Positions 17,870 through 26,717 of a stretch of 64,000 nucleotides of DNA are shown here, piece by piece. The notes below the pieces were generated by a model, which made no database searches, was not told the origin of the DNA, and saw only the letters and a list, made by a program, of their open reading frames with translations. Origin of the DNA: Variovorax sp. ZS18.2.2. Its GTDB lineage: Bacteria; Pseudomonadota; Gammaproteobacteria; Burkholderiales; Burkholderiaceae_C. The position numbers and the translations under genes were made by a program. Location of the stretch: the NCBI RefSeq assembly GCF_024701975.1, contig NZ_JANLNM010000001.1:930001-994000 (forward strand), read 5' to 3'. How positions within the stretch are numbered: the first letter of the stretch is position 1; each line of letters begins with the position of its first letter.

Positions 17870-18696
17870 GGCGCTTCTTCGGTCGCGGGCGCTGGAGGCT
17901 GCAGCAGCCCGGCCACCGTGAGTGCGACTGCACCGGGTGCATGGCCCACCAGCAGGCACGCCATCCCGAGCCGCGCGGCGCCCTCGGCGTCGGTGAGCGG
18001 GTTGTCGCCGACGACCACGGTGCTTGCGGGCTCCGCGCCCAGCCGGCGCAATCCTTCCTCGAACAGCAACGGCGCGGGCTTGCCGATCACGCGCCACGGC
18101 TGCACGCCGCTCGCGGCGATCACGGCCGCGAGCAGCGAGCCGGTCTCGGGCACCACGCGGCCTTGCGGGCCCGGGTGCGTGGCGTCGGCATTGGTCACCA
18201 TCAGCTTGGCGCCGCGCAAGAGCTCGTTCGCGGCGAGCGCGAGCCGTGCGTGGCTGAAATGCATGTCGAGCGCGAGCAGCACGAAGTCGGCATTTGCCTG
18301 CACCAGGTCGCAGCCTTCGGCCCGCGCAAAGCGCTGCAGCGCGTTGCTCCCGATCAGCAGCACGCGCGCGCCGGGGTGCTGCTGTGCCAGCTGCCGCACC
18401 GCCAGTTCGCCGGCCAGCACGATGCGCCCGGGCGGCACGCGCAGCCCCAGCCGGCGCAGCCGCAGCGCGAGGCCCTGCGCAGTGTGCGTGGAGTTGTTCG
18501 AAACGATGGCGTAGCGGTCGTGAAAGTGCGCGAGCAGTTCGGCCGCGCCGTCGATCGCCTCCTGCTGGCGCACCAGCGTGCCGTCGAGGTCGACGAGCAG
18601 GTGGCGGGCCTGGGTGAGCCATTCGCCGTTCGCCGCGGTGCTGCCGCCTGGGTTGCTGCTGCCATTCACTGTCGCTGTCTTGAAATTCGTGCTCAT
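17806..18696 (-). CDS. HAD-IIA family phosphatase (NagD-like)
   Basis: A 296-residue HAD hydrolase. Motif I is LLVDLDGTLVR with both catalytic Asps, motif II VSNNST, the motif III Lys is in RVIGKPAPLLFEEG, and motif IV VVVGDNPLTDAEGA. The cap arrangement and length fit class IIA (NagD, phosphoglycolate and 4-nitrophenyl phosphatases), which act on small phosphoesters. ATG 18696 is chosen; an N-terminal Ser/Asn-rich tail precedes the domain. The last 20 residues are encoded opposite the RpiR gene. It diverges from the phnD-like gene, so a role in processing an imported organophosphate is plausible. Confidence 0.88.
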   Translation of the reverse strand: MSTNFKTATVNGSSNPGGSTAANGEWLTQARHLLVDLDGTLVRQQEAIDGAAELLAHFHDRYAIVSNNSTHTAQGLALRLRRLGLRVPPGRIVLAGELAVRQLAQQHPGARVLLIGSNALQRFARAEGCDLVQANADFVLLALDMHFSHARLALAANELLRGAKLMVTNADATHPGPQGRVVPETGSLLAAVIAASGVQPWRVIGKPAPLLFEEGLRRLGAEPASTVVVGDNPLTDAEGAARLGMACLLVGHAPGAVALTVAGLLQPPAPATEEAPQYRLSESTSKVWRNVRTEVS

Positions 18697-18741
18697 GGAT
18701 CTCCGGTGTCGGCCGACCGGTATCTCGGCCATGGCGGCGGA

Positions 18742-18785
18742 TTGTATTGAACATTGCTCAACTGATTTGTGATTTTGTATTGAGC
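18742..18785. promoter_or_regulatory. Candidate operator: repeated TTGTATTGARC element
   Basis: In the AT-rich HAD/phnD spacer the sequence TTGTATTGAAC (18742-18752) recurs as TTGTATTGAGC (18775-18785), 33 bp apart, close to three helical turns. The first copy runs into an imperfect dyad (TTGAAC-ATT-GCTCAA). The RpiR protein encoded nearby is the natural candidate to bind. Confidence 0.4.
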
Positions 18786-18880
18786 TAATTTCATTTTCTT
18801 GTCATCTTTGGTTTCTAAGCTCACCGGCATCCGAGCGCTGAACCCGCTCGCCACCCCGATCCGAAACCAAGGAACCGATC

Positions 18881-19816
18881 ATGAACAAGCTCCTGGCCGT
18901 CGCGGCCGCCGCACTCTCGCTGTCCGCAGCGCTTTCCCTTCCGGTGCATGCGCAATCCGTGGCCGACGGCTCGCGCGAGCACCCGCTGCGCGTGCTGCTG
19001 ATTCCCGCCGACGGCGGCACCGAGTCGGGCACCAAGGCCGACTACGCGCCCGTCTTCAACGCCATCACCCGCACCACCGGCCTGAACTTCGACCTGAAGG
19101 TCGGCCAGTCGTACGGTGCCGTGGTCGAGGGCATGTGCAACCAGCTTGCCGACATCGCCTTCTTCGGCCCGGTCTCCTATGTGCAGGCGCACAAGCGCGG
19201 CTGCGCGCAACTGCTGGCCGTGGGCGTGGAGAAGGGCGCCTCGGTGTACTACGCCGGCATGTTCGCCAAGGCCAATGCGCCCATCGCCGCCATCAAGGAC
19301 GTGAAGGGCAAGCGCGTGGCCTTCGGTGACGTGAACTCGGCCTCGAGCTTCACCTTCCAGGTCGCGATGCTGATGGACGCGGGCATGGACCCCGCCAAGG
19401 ACCTCTCGGCCATCCGCATGACTGGCAGCCACGCCAGCAGCCTGGCCGCGCTGGTGCAGGACCAGGTCGACGTGGCCTCGCTCTCGTTCGACTCCTACGA
19501 GAAGGCCGTGAAGCAGGGCGCGGTCGATCCGAAGACCATGAAGGTCATCGCCAGGAGCATTGCCATTCCGTATCCGCCGCTCGCGCTCAACTCCAAGCTG
19601 CCCGAGCCGCTGAAGACCAAGCTGAAGGACGCCTTCCAGACGGTCAACAAGGCCCCCGGCATCACGCCCGACATGATCCGCGGCTACGGCGGCGGCAAGA
19701 TCGACGGCTACGACACCAAGTTCTCGGAAGACGAGTTCAACGTCGCTGCCGAAAAGCTCGGCCTGCTGACCGACGAACTCAAGGGCCGCATCCTCGCCAA
19801 GGCCGCGGAGCGTTGA
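18881..19816 (+). CDS. phnD: PhnD-like phosphonate/organophosphate ABC binding protein
   Basis: A 311-residue periplasmic binding protein with a signal peptide ending HAQS. PhnD-family features: LRVLLIPADGGTESGTKADYAPVFNAITRTTG, QSYGAVVEGMCNQLADIAFFGPVSYVQA and GKRVAFGDVNSASSFTFQVAMLM. It delivers phosphonates or related organophosphorus compounds to the PhnCE-like transporter. No C-P lyase genes are in the window, so the ligand may be a phosphoester or phosphite instead of a phosphonate. It is first in a tight operon (overlapping or nearly overlapping junctions) and divergent from the HAD phosphatase. Confidence 0.88.
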   Translation: MNKLLAVAAAALSLSAALSLPVHAQSVADGSREHPLRVLLIPADGGTESGTKADYAPVFNAITRTTGLNFDLKVGQSYGAVVEGMCNQLADIAFFGPVSYVQAHKRGCAQLLAVGVEKGASVYYAGMFAKANAPIAAIKDVKGKRVAFGDVNSASSFTFQVAMLMDAGMDPAKDLSAIRMTGSHASSLAALVQDQVDVASLSFDSYEKAVKQGAVDPKTMKVIARSIAIPYPPLALNSKLPEPLKTKLKDAFQTVNKAPGITPDMIRGYGGGKIDGYDTKFSEDEFNVAAEKLGLLTDELKGRILAKAAER

Positions 19817-19824
19817 GCACGGCC

Positions 19825-20649
19825 ATGCTGAACTTCGATTCGGTCGCCATGCGCTATGCCGACGGCACGCGCGCGCTCGACGGCGTCTCGCTGCAGGTGC
19901 CGGCCGGCCAGTTCTGCGTGGTGCTGGGCTCCTCGGGCGCGGGCAAGTCGACGCTGCTGCGCATGGCGAACGGGCTGGTGCGGCCGACCGAAGGCGCGGT
20001 GCAGGTCGAGGGCGTGCCGATCGTGGCCGCCGCGCTCGCCCGTATCCGGCCGCGCATCGGCATGATCCACCAGCAGTTCAACCTCGTGCTGCGCTCCACG
20101 GTGGCCGAGAACGTGCTGGCCGGCGCGCTGCCCGCGATGCCGACGTGGCGCGCGCTGCTGGGCCTGTTCACCGATGCGCAGCGCAGCAAGGCCTGCGCGC
20201 TGATCGAATCGGTCGGGCTGCAGGAGCAGCACCTGCTGCGCCGCGTGAGCGAGCTCTCGGGCGGCCAGCAGCAGCGCGTGGGCATCGCGCGCGCCTTCAT
20301 GCTCGATCCGCCGTTGGTGCTCGCCGACGAGCCGGTGGCGAGCCTCGACCCGCAGACCAGCCACGACGTGCTCTCGCTGCTGCGGCGCGAGGCGCGCGAG
20401 CGCGGCACCACGGTGTTGTGCAGCCTGCACCAGATCGAGCTGGCCTGCGAGTTCGCCGACCGCATCGTGGCGCTGCGCCATGGCGTGGTGGTGTTCGACG
20501 GGGCACCTGAAGCTTTCGATCCCAAGGTCTTCGATGCGATCTATGGCCGGCCCACGACTGCTTCGCAACCACAAGGTCCGCTGACCGAACCCGAAGCGGT
20601 GCTGCCGCTGCACACCGGCCATGCGGGTTTGCTGGAGATGGCGCAATGA
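19825..20649 (+). CDS. phnC: PhnC-like ABC ATPase
   Basis: A 274-residue ATPase: Walker A GSSGAGKSTLLRM, Q-loop MIHQQFNLV, signature LSGGQQQRVGIARAF, Walker B LVLADEPVASLDP, with H-loop His in CSLHQIELA. The QQFNLV and VASLDP sequences are typical of PhnC. The ATG at 19825 is used; a TTG at 19813 overlapping the phnD stop is an alternative. Its stop overlaps the next start as ATGA. Confidence 0.9.
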   Translation: MLNFDSVAMRYADGTRALDGVSLQVPAGQFCVVLGSSGAGKSTLLRMANGLVRPTEGAVQVEGVPIVAAALARIRPRIGMIHQQFNLVLRSTVAENVLAGALPAMPTWRALLGLFTDAQRSKACALIESVGLQEQHLLRRVSELSGGQQQRVGIARAFMLDPPLVLADEPVASLDPQTSHDVLSLLRREARERGTTVLCSLHQIELACEFADRIVALRHGVVVFDGAPEAFDPKVFDAIYGRPTTASQPQGPLTEPEAVLPLHTGHAGLLEMAQ

Positions 20650-21653
20650 CACGTCCTGACCGTCCTTCCTCCGCCTGGGAACTGCCGCGCCCCTTCGGCA
20701 CCCGCAGCCTCGTCGTGCTGTTTCTCGTGATCGTCGTCGGCTTCTTCGCCGGCCAGCGCGTGGAGATGGGCCGCATGCTCTCGCTCACCGGCGAAGGCGT
20801 GCTCGCCGCCGTGGGCCTGCGCGACCAGTCACAAGTGCTCTCGGGCCTGGGCACCATCGCTCGCTCGCTCTTTCCGCCGCAGGTCTCCGAGCGCACCGAG
20901 GTCGCGCGCATCGAAGGCTTCGACCGCAACCAGCTGCCCTGGTTCTCGCATGTCGAAACCGAGGAATCGCGCCAGCCCAAGCTCAACCCGCAGACGCTGC
21001 AGATGGAGGAGGTGGTCGACCAGCGCGAGGTGCTCGTCGAACCCTTCGGCTATCTCTGGCATGTGGCGGTGAAGATGCTCGAGACCTTCGAGATCGCCAT
21101 CTGGGCCACGCTGCTGGCCATCGTGCTGAGTGCGCCGCTGGCCTGGTGCAGCGCGAAGAACTACACGCCCAACCGCGCCGTCTACACGCTGGCGCGCAGC
21201 GTGGTGGGCATGTTCCGCGCGGTGCCCGAGCTGGTGAGCGCGCTCTTCCTGGTGCTGGCCTACGGCTTCGGCCCCATTGCCGGCGTGCTGGCCCTCGCGC
21301 TGCACTCGGCGGGTTTTCTCGGCAAGTTCTACGCGGAAGACATCGAGACCGCCGACGACAAGCCGCAGGAAGCGCTGCGCGCCATCGGCGCGAACAAGCT
21401 CAAGGTGATGCGCTTCGCGGTGCTGCCGCAGGTGATGCCGCAGTTCATCGCCTACACGCTCTACGTGCTCGACCGCAACGTGCGCATGGCCACCGTGGTG
21501 GGCCTGGTGGGCGCGGGCGGCATCGGCCAGGAGCTCAAGGGCCGCTACGACATGTACAACTACGCGCACGTCGGAACGATCCTGATCGCGATCTTCCTGA
21601 CGGTCCTCGTGCTCGACAGGGTCGCAGCCCGCCTGCGCAGCCGCTATGCCTGA
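20646..21653 (+). CDS. phnE: PhnE-like ABC permease
   Basis: A 335-residue permease with an unusually long N-terminal region: one TM at residues 18-35, then about 110 residues before the core. The core has about five TMs and the EAA loop EALRAIGANKLKVMRFAVLPQVMPQF. The conserved ends NRAVYTLARSVVGMFRAVPELV and RMATVVGLVGAGGIGQEL fit the PhnE/BPD_transp_1 group. It overlaps phnC by 4 bp and completes the transporter. Confidence 0.9.
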   Translation: MTRPDRPSSAWELPRPFGTRSLVVLFLVIVVGFFAGQRVEMGRMLSLTGEGVLAAVGLRDQSQVLSGLGTIARSLFPPQVSERTEVARIEGFDRNQLPWFSHVETEESRQPKLNPQTLQMEEVVDQREVLVEPFGYLWHVAVKMLETFEIAIWATLLAIVLSAPLAWCSAKNYTPNRAVYTLARSVVGMFRAVPELVSALFLVLAYGFGPIAGVLALALHSAGFLGKFYAEDIETADDKPQEALRAIGANKLKVMRFAVLPQVMPQFIAYTLYVLDRNVRMATVVGLVGAGGIGQELKGRYDMYNYAHVGTILIAIFLTVLVLDRVAARLRSRYA

Positions 21654-21786
21654 GCGCTAGCCCCACTCATCCCCGACCTTCTTCCGATTCCGGTGCGAGC
21701 CCTTCGCGGGCCCGCAGGGGACCGGCTTTGCCTTCGCTTTTGCTTTTTTTGCTCCCTCACGCCCAACCGACTCCAAAGGACACCTC

Positions 21787-21981
21787 ATGAAATCAGCTTC
21801 TTCCCGGTACGGCCTCGCTGCAGCGGGCCTCGTCTTGTGCCTTGGCCTCGCCGCCTGCGGCGGTGGTGGTGGCGGCAGTGGCGGCCTGCCCATCCTTCCG
21901 CCAGGCCAGACGCCGCCCGCCGGCCCGCAGCAGCCCGGCGGCGAACAGCCCCAGCAGCCAGCCCTCAAGTGCGCGCCCTGA
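21787..21981 (+). CDS. Small Gly/Pro-rich lipoprotein
   Basis: A 64-residue protein with a lipoprotein signal whose lipobox is LAAC, followed directly by seven glycines in eight residues and then a Pro/Gln-rich tail ending in LKCAP. The mature part is only about 35 residues and looks unstructured. It lies 55 bp before the phospholipase C gene on the same strand and may be co-transcribed with it. No family is recognised. The reading frame and signal are clear enough to call it real. Confidence 0.65.
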   Translation: MKSASSRYGLAAAGLVLCLGLAACGGGGGGSGGLPILPPGQTPPAGPQQPGGEQPQQPALKCAP

Positions 21982-22035
21982 CGCCGCCATCGCCTCCTGA
22001 TCCGTTCCTCATTTCCCCGTGTTGAAAGACCACCC

Positions 22036-24291
22036 ATGAACACCCCCAACCGTCGCGATTTCTTCCGCAAGTCGGCGGGCGCCATCGGCGCCGCCTCGGC
22101 CCTGACGATGCTGCCGCCCGTGATCCGCAAGGCGCTCGCCATCGAGGCCGCCGTCGACACCGGCACCATCAACGACATCAAGCACATCGTGATCCTGATG
22201 CAGGAGAACCGCAGCTTCGACCACTACTTCGGCACCCTGCGCGGCGTGCGCGGCTTCGGCGACCGCTTCCCGATTCCGCTGGCCAACGGCAAGCCGGTGT
22301 ATTTCCAGCCCAACACCGTCGTCGGTGGCCCGGAGATCCAGCCCTTCCGCCGCGATTCCACGATCGCCAATGCGCTGATCGGCTCCGGCACGCCACACAA
22401 TTTCCCCGACATGCAAGGCGCGTGGAACCAGGGAAAGATGGACCGCTGGATCCAGTTCAAGAACCAGGCGACGATGGGCTATTACCTCCGCGAGGACATT
22501 CCGTTCCAGTTCGCGCTGGCCGATGCCTTCACGATCTGCGACGGCTACCACTGCTCCATCCTCACAGGCACCGACCCGAACCGCATCGTGTTCTGGTCGG
22601 GCTCCAACTTCAACCCGGAACTGCGCAAGAAGGGCATCAACAGCACGGACACCGATTCCGAGCCCGTCAACTCGCGCTGCTGGCCCAGCCCATCGAACTG
22701 GGTCGCGGGCAGGGCGCAGAAGACGGACGGAACAGGCCAGACCGATCCGGGCACGGGTGCCTACAACTACAAGTACGTCAACAACTCCTTCAAGTGGGAC
22801 ACGCTGCCGGACGTGCTGCAGAAGGCGGGCATCACCTGGCACATCTACCAGAACATGAACAACAACTGGACGGGTGCCATGAACGGCTGCCTGGCCTTCG
22901 AGAGCTTCCGCACCGCGCAACCGGGTTCGCCGATCTATGAACACGGCCTCACGGGTGGCCCCGCGGCGGCCGACGGCCCCGTCAATTTCCTCGCCCAGCT
23001 CAAGCAGGACGTGATGAACGACACCCTGCCGCAGGTCTCGTGGGTGCTGCCCACGCAGGCGCTGGCCGAGCATCCCGGCAGCAGCGAAGGCGTGGCCGGC
23101 GCGGCCGACTTCATCTCGGACGTGCTGAGCGCGCTGACGTCCAATCCCGCGGTCTGGAGCAAGACGGCGCTCTTCGTGACCTTCGACGAGAACGACGGCT
23201 TCTTCGACCACCTGGCGATGCCGGCGGTGCCCTCGTACGACGCCAGCGGCGAACTGATGGGCAAGTCCACCGTGCCGCTGGACGGCGAGTATTTCGATGC
23301 CTCCGTGGGCAGCTACCTGAACGCCGCCGACACCACCAGCGGCAAGACGCGCCCCTGGGGCCTGAGCTCGCGCGTGCCGATGTACGTGGTCTCGCCGTGG
23401 AGCAAGGGCGGCTGGGTCGATTCGCAGGTGTTCGACCACACCTCGATGGGCCGCTTCCTGGAGAAGCGCTTCGGCATCACGATCGACGCCATCAGCCCGT
23501 GGCACCGCGCGGTCTGCGGCGACCTCACCTCCTGCTTCGACTTCGTCAGCCCGAACGATCCGGTCGTGCCCAAGCTGCCCGATACGAGCGGCTATCCCGC
23601 GGTCAATGCGGCGCAGAAGCTGCTGGGCAACACGGCGGCCATTACCAAGGCTCCCGTCACGCCGCAGCCGCTGTACCAGGAGACCGGCACGCGTTTCTCG
23701 CGCGCGCTGCCCTACGAGCTGCACACCAGCGCGCGCATCGAAACGCGGGGCCTGGTGTCGCTGATCTTCAGCAACACCGGCGAGCAGGGCGCGGTGTTCC
23801 ACGTCTACGACAAGCTGCACCTGGACCGCATCCCGCGCCGCTACACCGTCGAGGCCGGCAAGCAGCTCACCGACTACTGGAACGCCGGCGCCACCGACAG
23901 CGGCAAGTACGAGCTGTGGGTGTACGGCAGCAACGGCTATGTGCGCACCTTCAAGGGCGATGCGCTGGCCACCGCCGCCGCGGCCTTCAAGCCCGAAGTG
24001 CAGGTCTGCTACGACCCGGCCGCGGGCCAGGTCTACGTGAAGGTGCACAACACCGGCACGGGCGCCGGCACGGTGTCGGTCAAGGCCAACGCCTACCGCG
24101 CCGACGGCCCCTGGCCGCTCGACGTGGCCGCGGGCGCCACCGGCCTGCTGCACTGGAGCCTGGAGGACAGCGGCCACTGGTACGACTTCACCGTGACCGC
24201 CGACAACTTCGAGCGCCGCTTCTCGGGCCGCGTCGAGACCGGCAAGCCCAGCGTGAGCGATCCGGCGATGGCACTGCATCTCACGGCCTGA
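22036..24291 (+). CDS. Phosphocholine-specific phospholipase C (Tat-exported)
   Basis: A 751-residue secreted phosphoesterase of the PlcN/PlcH family. The Tat signal is RRDFFRKSAGAIGAASA. The catalytic phosphoesterase domain begins with HIVILMQENRSFDHYFGTLRGVRGF, the family hallmark, and continues with LTGTDPNRIVFWSG and FVTFDENDGFFDH. Two copies of a C-terminal beta domain (DUF756-like) occupy about residues 535-745. It hydrolyses phosphatidylcholine to diacylglycerol and phosphocholine, a phosphate source. Its position next to phnDCE-like genes and a phosphatase gene suggests a shared phosphorus-scavenging role. Confidence 0.93.
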   Translation: MNTPNRRDFFRKSAGAIGAASALTMLPPVIRKALAIEAAVDTGTINDIKHIVILMQENRSFDHYFGTLRGVRGFGDRFPIPLANGKPVYFQPNTVVGGPEIQPFRRDSTIANALIGSGTPHNFPDMQGAWNQGKMDRWIQFKNQATMGYYLREDIPFQFALADAFTICDGYHCSILTGTDPNRIVFWSGSNFNPELRKKGINSTDTDSEPVNSRCWPSPSNWVAGRAQKTDGTGQTDPGTGAYNYKYVNNSFKWDTLPDVLQKAGITWHIYQNMNNNWTGAMNGCLAFESFRTAQPGSPIYEHGLTGGPAAADGPVNFLAQLKQDVMNDTLPQVSWVLPTQALAEHPGSSEGVAGAADFISDVLSALTSNPAVWSKTALFVTFDENDGFFDHLAMPAVPSYDASGELMGKSTVPLDGEYFDASVGSYLNAADTTSGKTRPWGLSSRVPMYVVSPWSKGGWVDSQVFDHTSMGRFLEKRFGITIDAISPWHRAVCGDLTSCFDFVSPNDPVVPKLPDTSGYPAVNAAQKLLGNTAAITKAPVTPQPLYQETGTRFSRALPYELHTSARIETRGLVSLIFSNTGEQGAVFHVYDKLHLDRIPRRYTVEAGKQLTDYWNAGATDSGKYELWVYGSNGYVRTFKGDALATAAAAFKPEVQVCYDPAAGQVYVKVHNTGTGAGTVSVKANAYRADGPWPLDVAAGATGLLHWSLEDSGHWYDFTVTADNFERRFSGRVETGKPSVSDPAMALHLTA

Positions 24292-24324
24292 TCCGCGCCG
24301 CCAACGACAACAACGAGGAGAAGC

Positions 24325-26214
24325 ATGAAGCACAAGCGCGCAACGCGCGGCGCAGCCCTGGTCGGGCTGGCCGTCGCGCTCGGCTCGGGTGTCGGCCTGG
24401 GCCATGCCCAGACCATCACCTGGGACCCAACTAAGTCCAACCTGGGCATCGGCACCGGCACGGGAATCACCGGCGTCACCGGCACCAACAACCAGGCCAT
24501 GGGCACCGGCACCGGCAACAACGTCAGCACCAAGTACAACCTGGCCATCGGCGACGGCGCGGGCACCAACGTGAGCGGCGACAACGCCAACCAGGCCATC
24601 GGTTTCCAGGCGGGCACCGACGTGAAGGGCGGCTGGAACCAGTCCTTCGGCCGCAGTGCCGGCGACAACGTCACCGGCAATCACAACAACGCGACGGGCT
24701 TTCACGCCGGCAGCGGCGTGACCGGCTCCGACAACAACTCGACCGGCACCAACGCCGGCATGACCGTCGCGGGCAGCAACAACAACGCGATGGGCAACGG
24801 TGCCGGCAGCAACGTCACGGGCAGCGAGAACACGGCCATCGGCACCAACGCCGGCAGGAACGTGACCGGCAGCAACGACATCTCGATGGGCAACGGCGCG
24901 GGCAACAACGTCAGCACCCACTGGAACCTGGCCATCGGCGAAGGCGCGGGCACCAACGTGTCGGGCAAGAACGCCAACCAGGCCATCGGCTACTACGCGG
25001 GCACCAACGTGGTCGGCGGCTGGAACCAGACCATGGGCCGCAGTGCGGGCGAGAACGTCACCGGCGACTACAACAACTCGAACGGCTACGCCGCGGGCCA
25101 GTTCGTCACCGGCAACCGCAACGACGCCACCGGCTCCAACGCCGGCCAGCATGTCACCGGCTCCGACAACGAGGCCTACGGCACCAGTGCCGGCGGCAAC
25201 GTCACCGGCAACAACAACCAGGCCTACGGCAACAGCGCGGGCCGCGACGTGAACGGCAGCAACAACCTCTCCAGCGGTGCGGGTGCAGGCGCGGGCGTCA
25301 CGGGTTCGGGCAACCAGGCCTCGGGGCAGATGGCCGGCGCGCAGGTTTCGGGCAACAGCAACCTTTCGATGGGCCAGGCCGCGGGCGGCGGCGTGCAGGG
25401 CAACCGCAACCAGGCCTTCGGCGCGGCGGCCGGGCAGGCCGTGACGGGCAACGACAACACGGCGCAGGGCAACGGCGCCGGCCAGCACGTGAGCGGCAAC
25501 GCCAACATCGCGATCGGCAACGACGCGGGCGTGTACGTCAGCGCGAACCAGACGTTGTCGATCGGCGCCTCGGCCCGCGCCAACGCCGACAACGCAATGG
25601 CCATCGGCAGCGGCGCGCAGGCGCAGGCCGATGCGGGCATCGCGCTCGGCGCCAATGCGGTGGTGCAGCACGCCAACAGCGTGGCGCTCGGCGCGGGCAG
25701 CGTGACCACGCGCGGCGCGCAAACGAACTACGTGGCCACGGGCATGGCCGGCCTGCAGTCGTCGGCCGGCGAAGTGGCGCTGGGCAACCGCCAGCTCACC
25801 GGCGTGGCGCCCGGCAGCGCGCCGACCGACGCGACCAACGTGGGCCAGGTGCAGGGCATGGTGCAGAACGGCGTGGCCTCGGCCAATGCATACACCGACA
25901 CCGTCGCGGCGCAAGGCTTGCCGTTCGGCAAGGCCTACACCGACCTCACGGCCGCGCGCCTGCAGAACGAGATCAGCGACAACGCACGGCGCGCCTATGC
26001 GGGCATCGCGGGCGTCGCGGCGATGGAGTCCGCACCGGTCGTGCCGGGCAAGGTCAGCTACGCCGTGGGCCTGGGCAACTTCCGCAGCGAGAACGCGATG
26101 GGCGGGTCGCTGCGCCGCACCTCGGAAGACGGCCGCTACAGCGTCACGTTCGGCGCGGGCGTGACCAGCTCGGGCGTGGTGAGCCGAGTCGCGTTCACGG
26201 GCGTGTTCGACTAA
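24325..26214 (+). CDS. YadA-type trimeric autotransporter, head-repeat type
   Basis: A 629-residue surface protein. A conventional signal peptide ends GHAQT. Residues about 45-400 are about 22 tandem units, nearly all 16 residues long, of the form GNGAGSNVTGSENTAI, a lengthened relative of the 14-residue YadA head repeat. A 129-residue block (eight units) is itself duplicated (NNVST at residues 65 and 194). Classical head motifs (AMAIGSGAQAQADAGIALG) and a neck (LTGVAPGSAPTDATNVGQV) follow. The C-terminal anchor of about 100 residues ends SRVAFTGVFD. No ESPR and almost no stalk are present. It should trimerise in the outer membrane as a short adhesin. GAGGAG precedes the ATG. Confidence 0.9.
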   Translation: MKHKRATRGAALVGLAVALGSGVGLGHAQTITWDPTKSNLGIGTGTGITGVTGTNNQAMGTGTGNNVSTKYNLAIGDGAGTNVSGDNANQAIGFQAGTDVKGGWNQSFGRSAGDNVTGNHNNATGFHAGSGVTGSDNNSTGTNAGMTVAGSNNNAMGNGAGSNVTGSENTAIGTNAGRNVTGSNDISMGNGAGNNVSTHWNLAIGEGAGTNVSGKNANQAIGYYAGTNVVGGWNQTMGRSAGENVTGDYNNSNGYAAGQFVTGNRNDATGSNAGQHVTGSDNEAYGTSAGGNVTGNNNQAYGNSAGRDVNGSNNLSSGAGAGAGVTGSGNQASGQMAGAQVSGNSNLSMGQAAGGGVQGNRNQAFGAAAGQAVTGNDNTAQGNGAGQHVSGNANIAIGNDAGVYVSANQTLSIGASARANADNAMAIGSGAQAQADAGIALGANAVVQHANSVALGAGSVTTRGAQTNYVATGMAGLQSSAGEVALGNRQLTGVAPGSAPTDATNVGQVQGMVQNGVASANAYTDTVAAQGLPFGKAYTDLTAARLQNEISDNARRAYAGIAGVAAMESAPVVPGKVSYAVGLGNFRSENAMGGSLRRTSEDGRYSVTFGAGVTSSGVVSRVAFTGVFD

Positions 26215-26218
26215 GAAG

Positions 26219-26266
26219 GTGTGGGAGGGCGTGAAAGGTCATCCAGGCCCCCGCGCCTTCTCACAC
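26219..26266 (+). other. Stem-loop after the trimeric autotransporter gene
   Basis: Arms of 13 bases (26219-26231 and 26254-26266, 11 pairs) enclose a 22-base loop just past the stop. There is no T-run, so it may be a mRNA-stabilising hairpin and not an intrinsic terminator. Confidence 0.35.
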
Positions 26267-26342
26267 AGGTCTAAGCAAGCTCTCACTGGTGCGTAAGTGG
26301 GTCGGCCTAGAGTGAAAAAACCAATCACTCCAGGAGACACCC

Positions 26343-26717
26343 ATGAGAGTTCGTACTGTTGCCCTCTGCATCGCCGCCGCGCCGACGCTGGTGCTGGCCT
26401 CGCTCGCGCATGCGGGCGGGCGCGGCGATCCCGACTATCCGCAGATGTCGCACTCGACCCAGTCGCGCGATGCGGTGGCCGCGGACGCCGTGCGCGCCAA
26501 CAACGGCATGCATGCCACGGAGATCGCCGAATCGCAGGTGCAGCCGCCGGTGGCGGGCGCCGACCGCGCGCAGGTCCAGGCCGAGGCGGTGCGCGCCAAC
26601 AACGCGATGCATCCGACCGAGATCCTCGAATCGCAGGTGCAGCCGCCGGTGGCGTCGGCGAACCTGCCGGCATCGACCGCCCATGCGAGCATGGGCGCGA
26701 ACATGAACGGCGAGTGA
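26343..26717 (+). CDS. Small secreted protein with internal duplication
   Basis: A 124-residue protein with a signal peptide ending LAHA. The mature part is largely two near-identical copies of about 33 residues: AVRANNGMHATEIAESQVQPPV and AVRANNAMHPTEILESQVQPPV. The short A-V-x2-D/E-AVRANN stretches resemble those of the small protein at 15652. A GGAGA site lies upstream. It is followed by a perfect 26-bp palindrome that includes its stop. The function is unknown. Confidence 0.75.
   Translation: MRVRTVALCIAAAPTLVLASLAHAGGRGDPDYPQMSHSTQSRDAVAADAVRANNGMHATEIAESQVQPPVAGADRAQVQAEAVRANNAMHPTEILESQVQPPVASANLPASTAHASMGANMNGE

Noticed and set aside
22009..25914. A 1,301-residue minus-strand frame over the phospholipase and trimeric autotransporter genes
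   Set aside because: It is an antisense shadow of GC-rich coding DNA; the plus-strand proteins have clear families, signals and ribosome sites.
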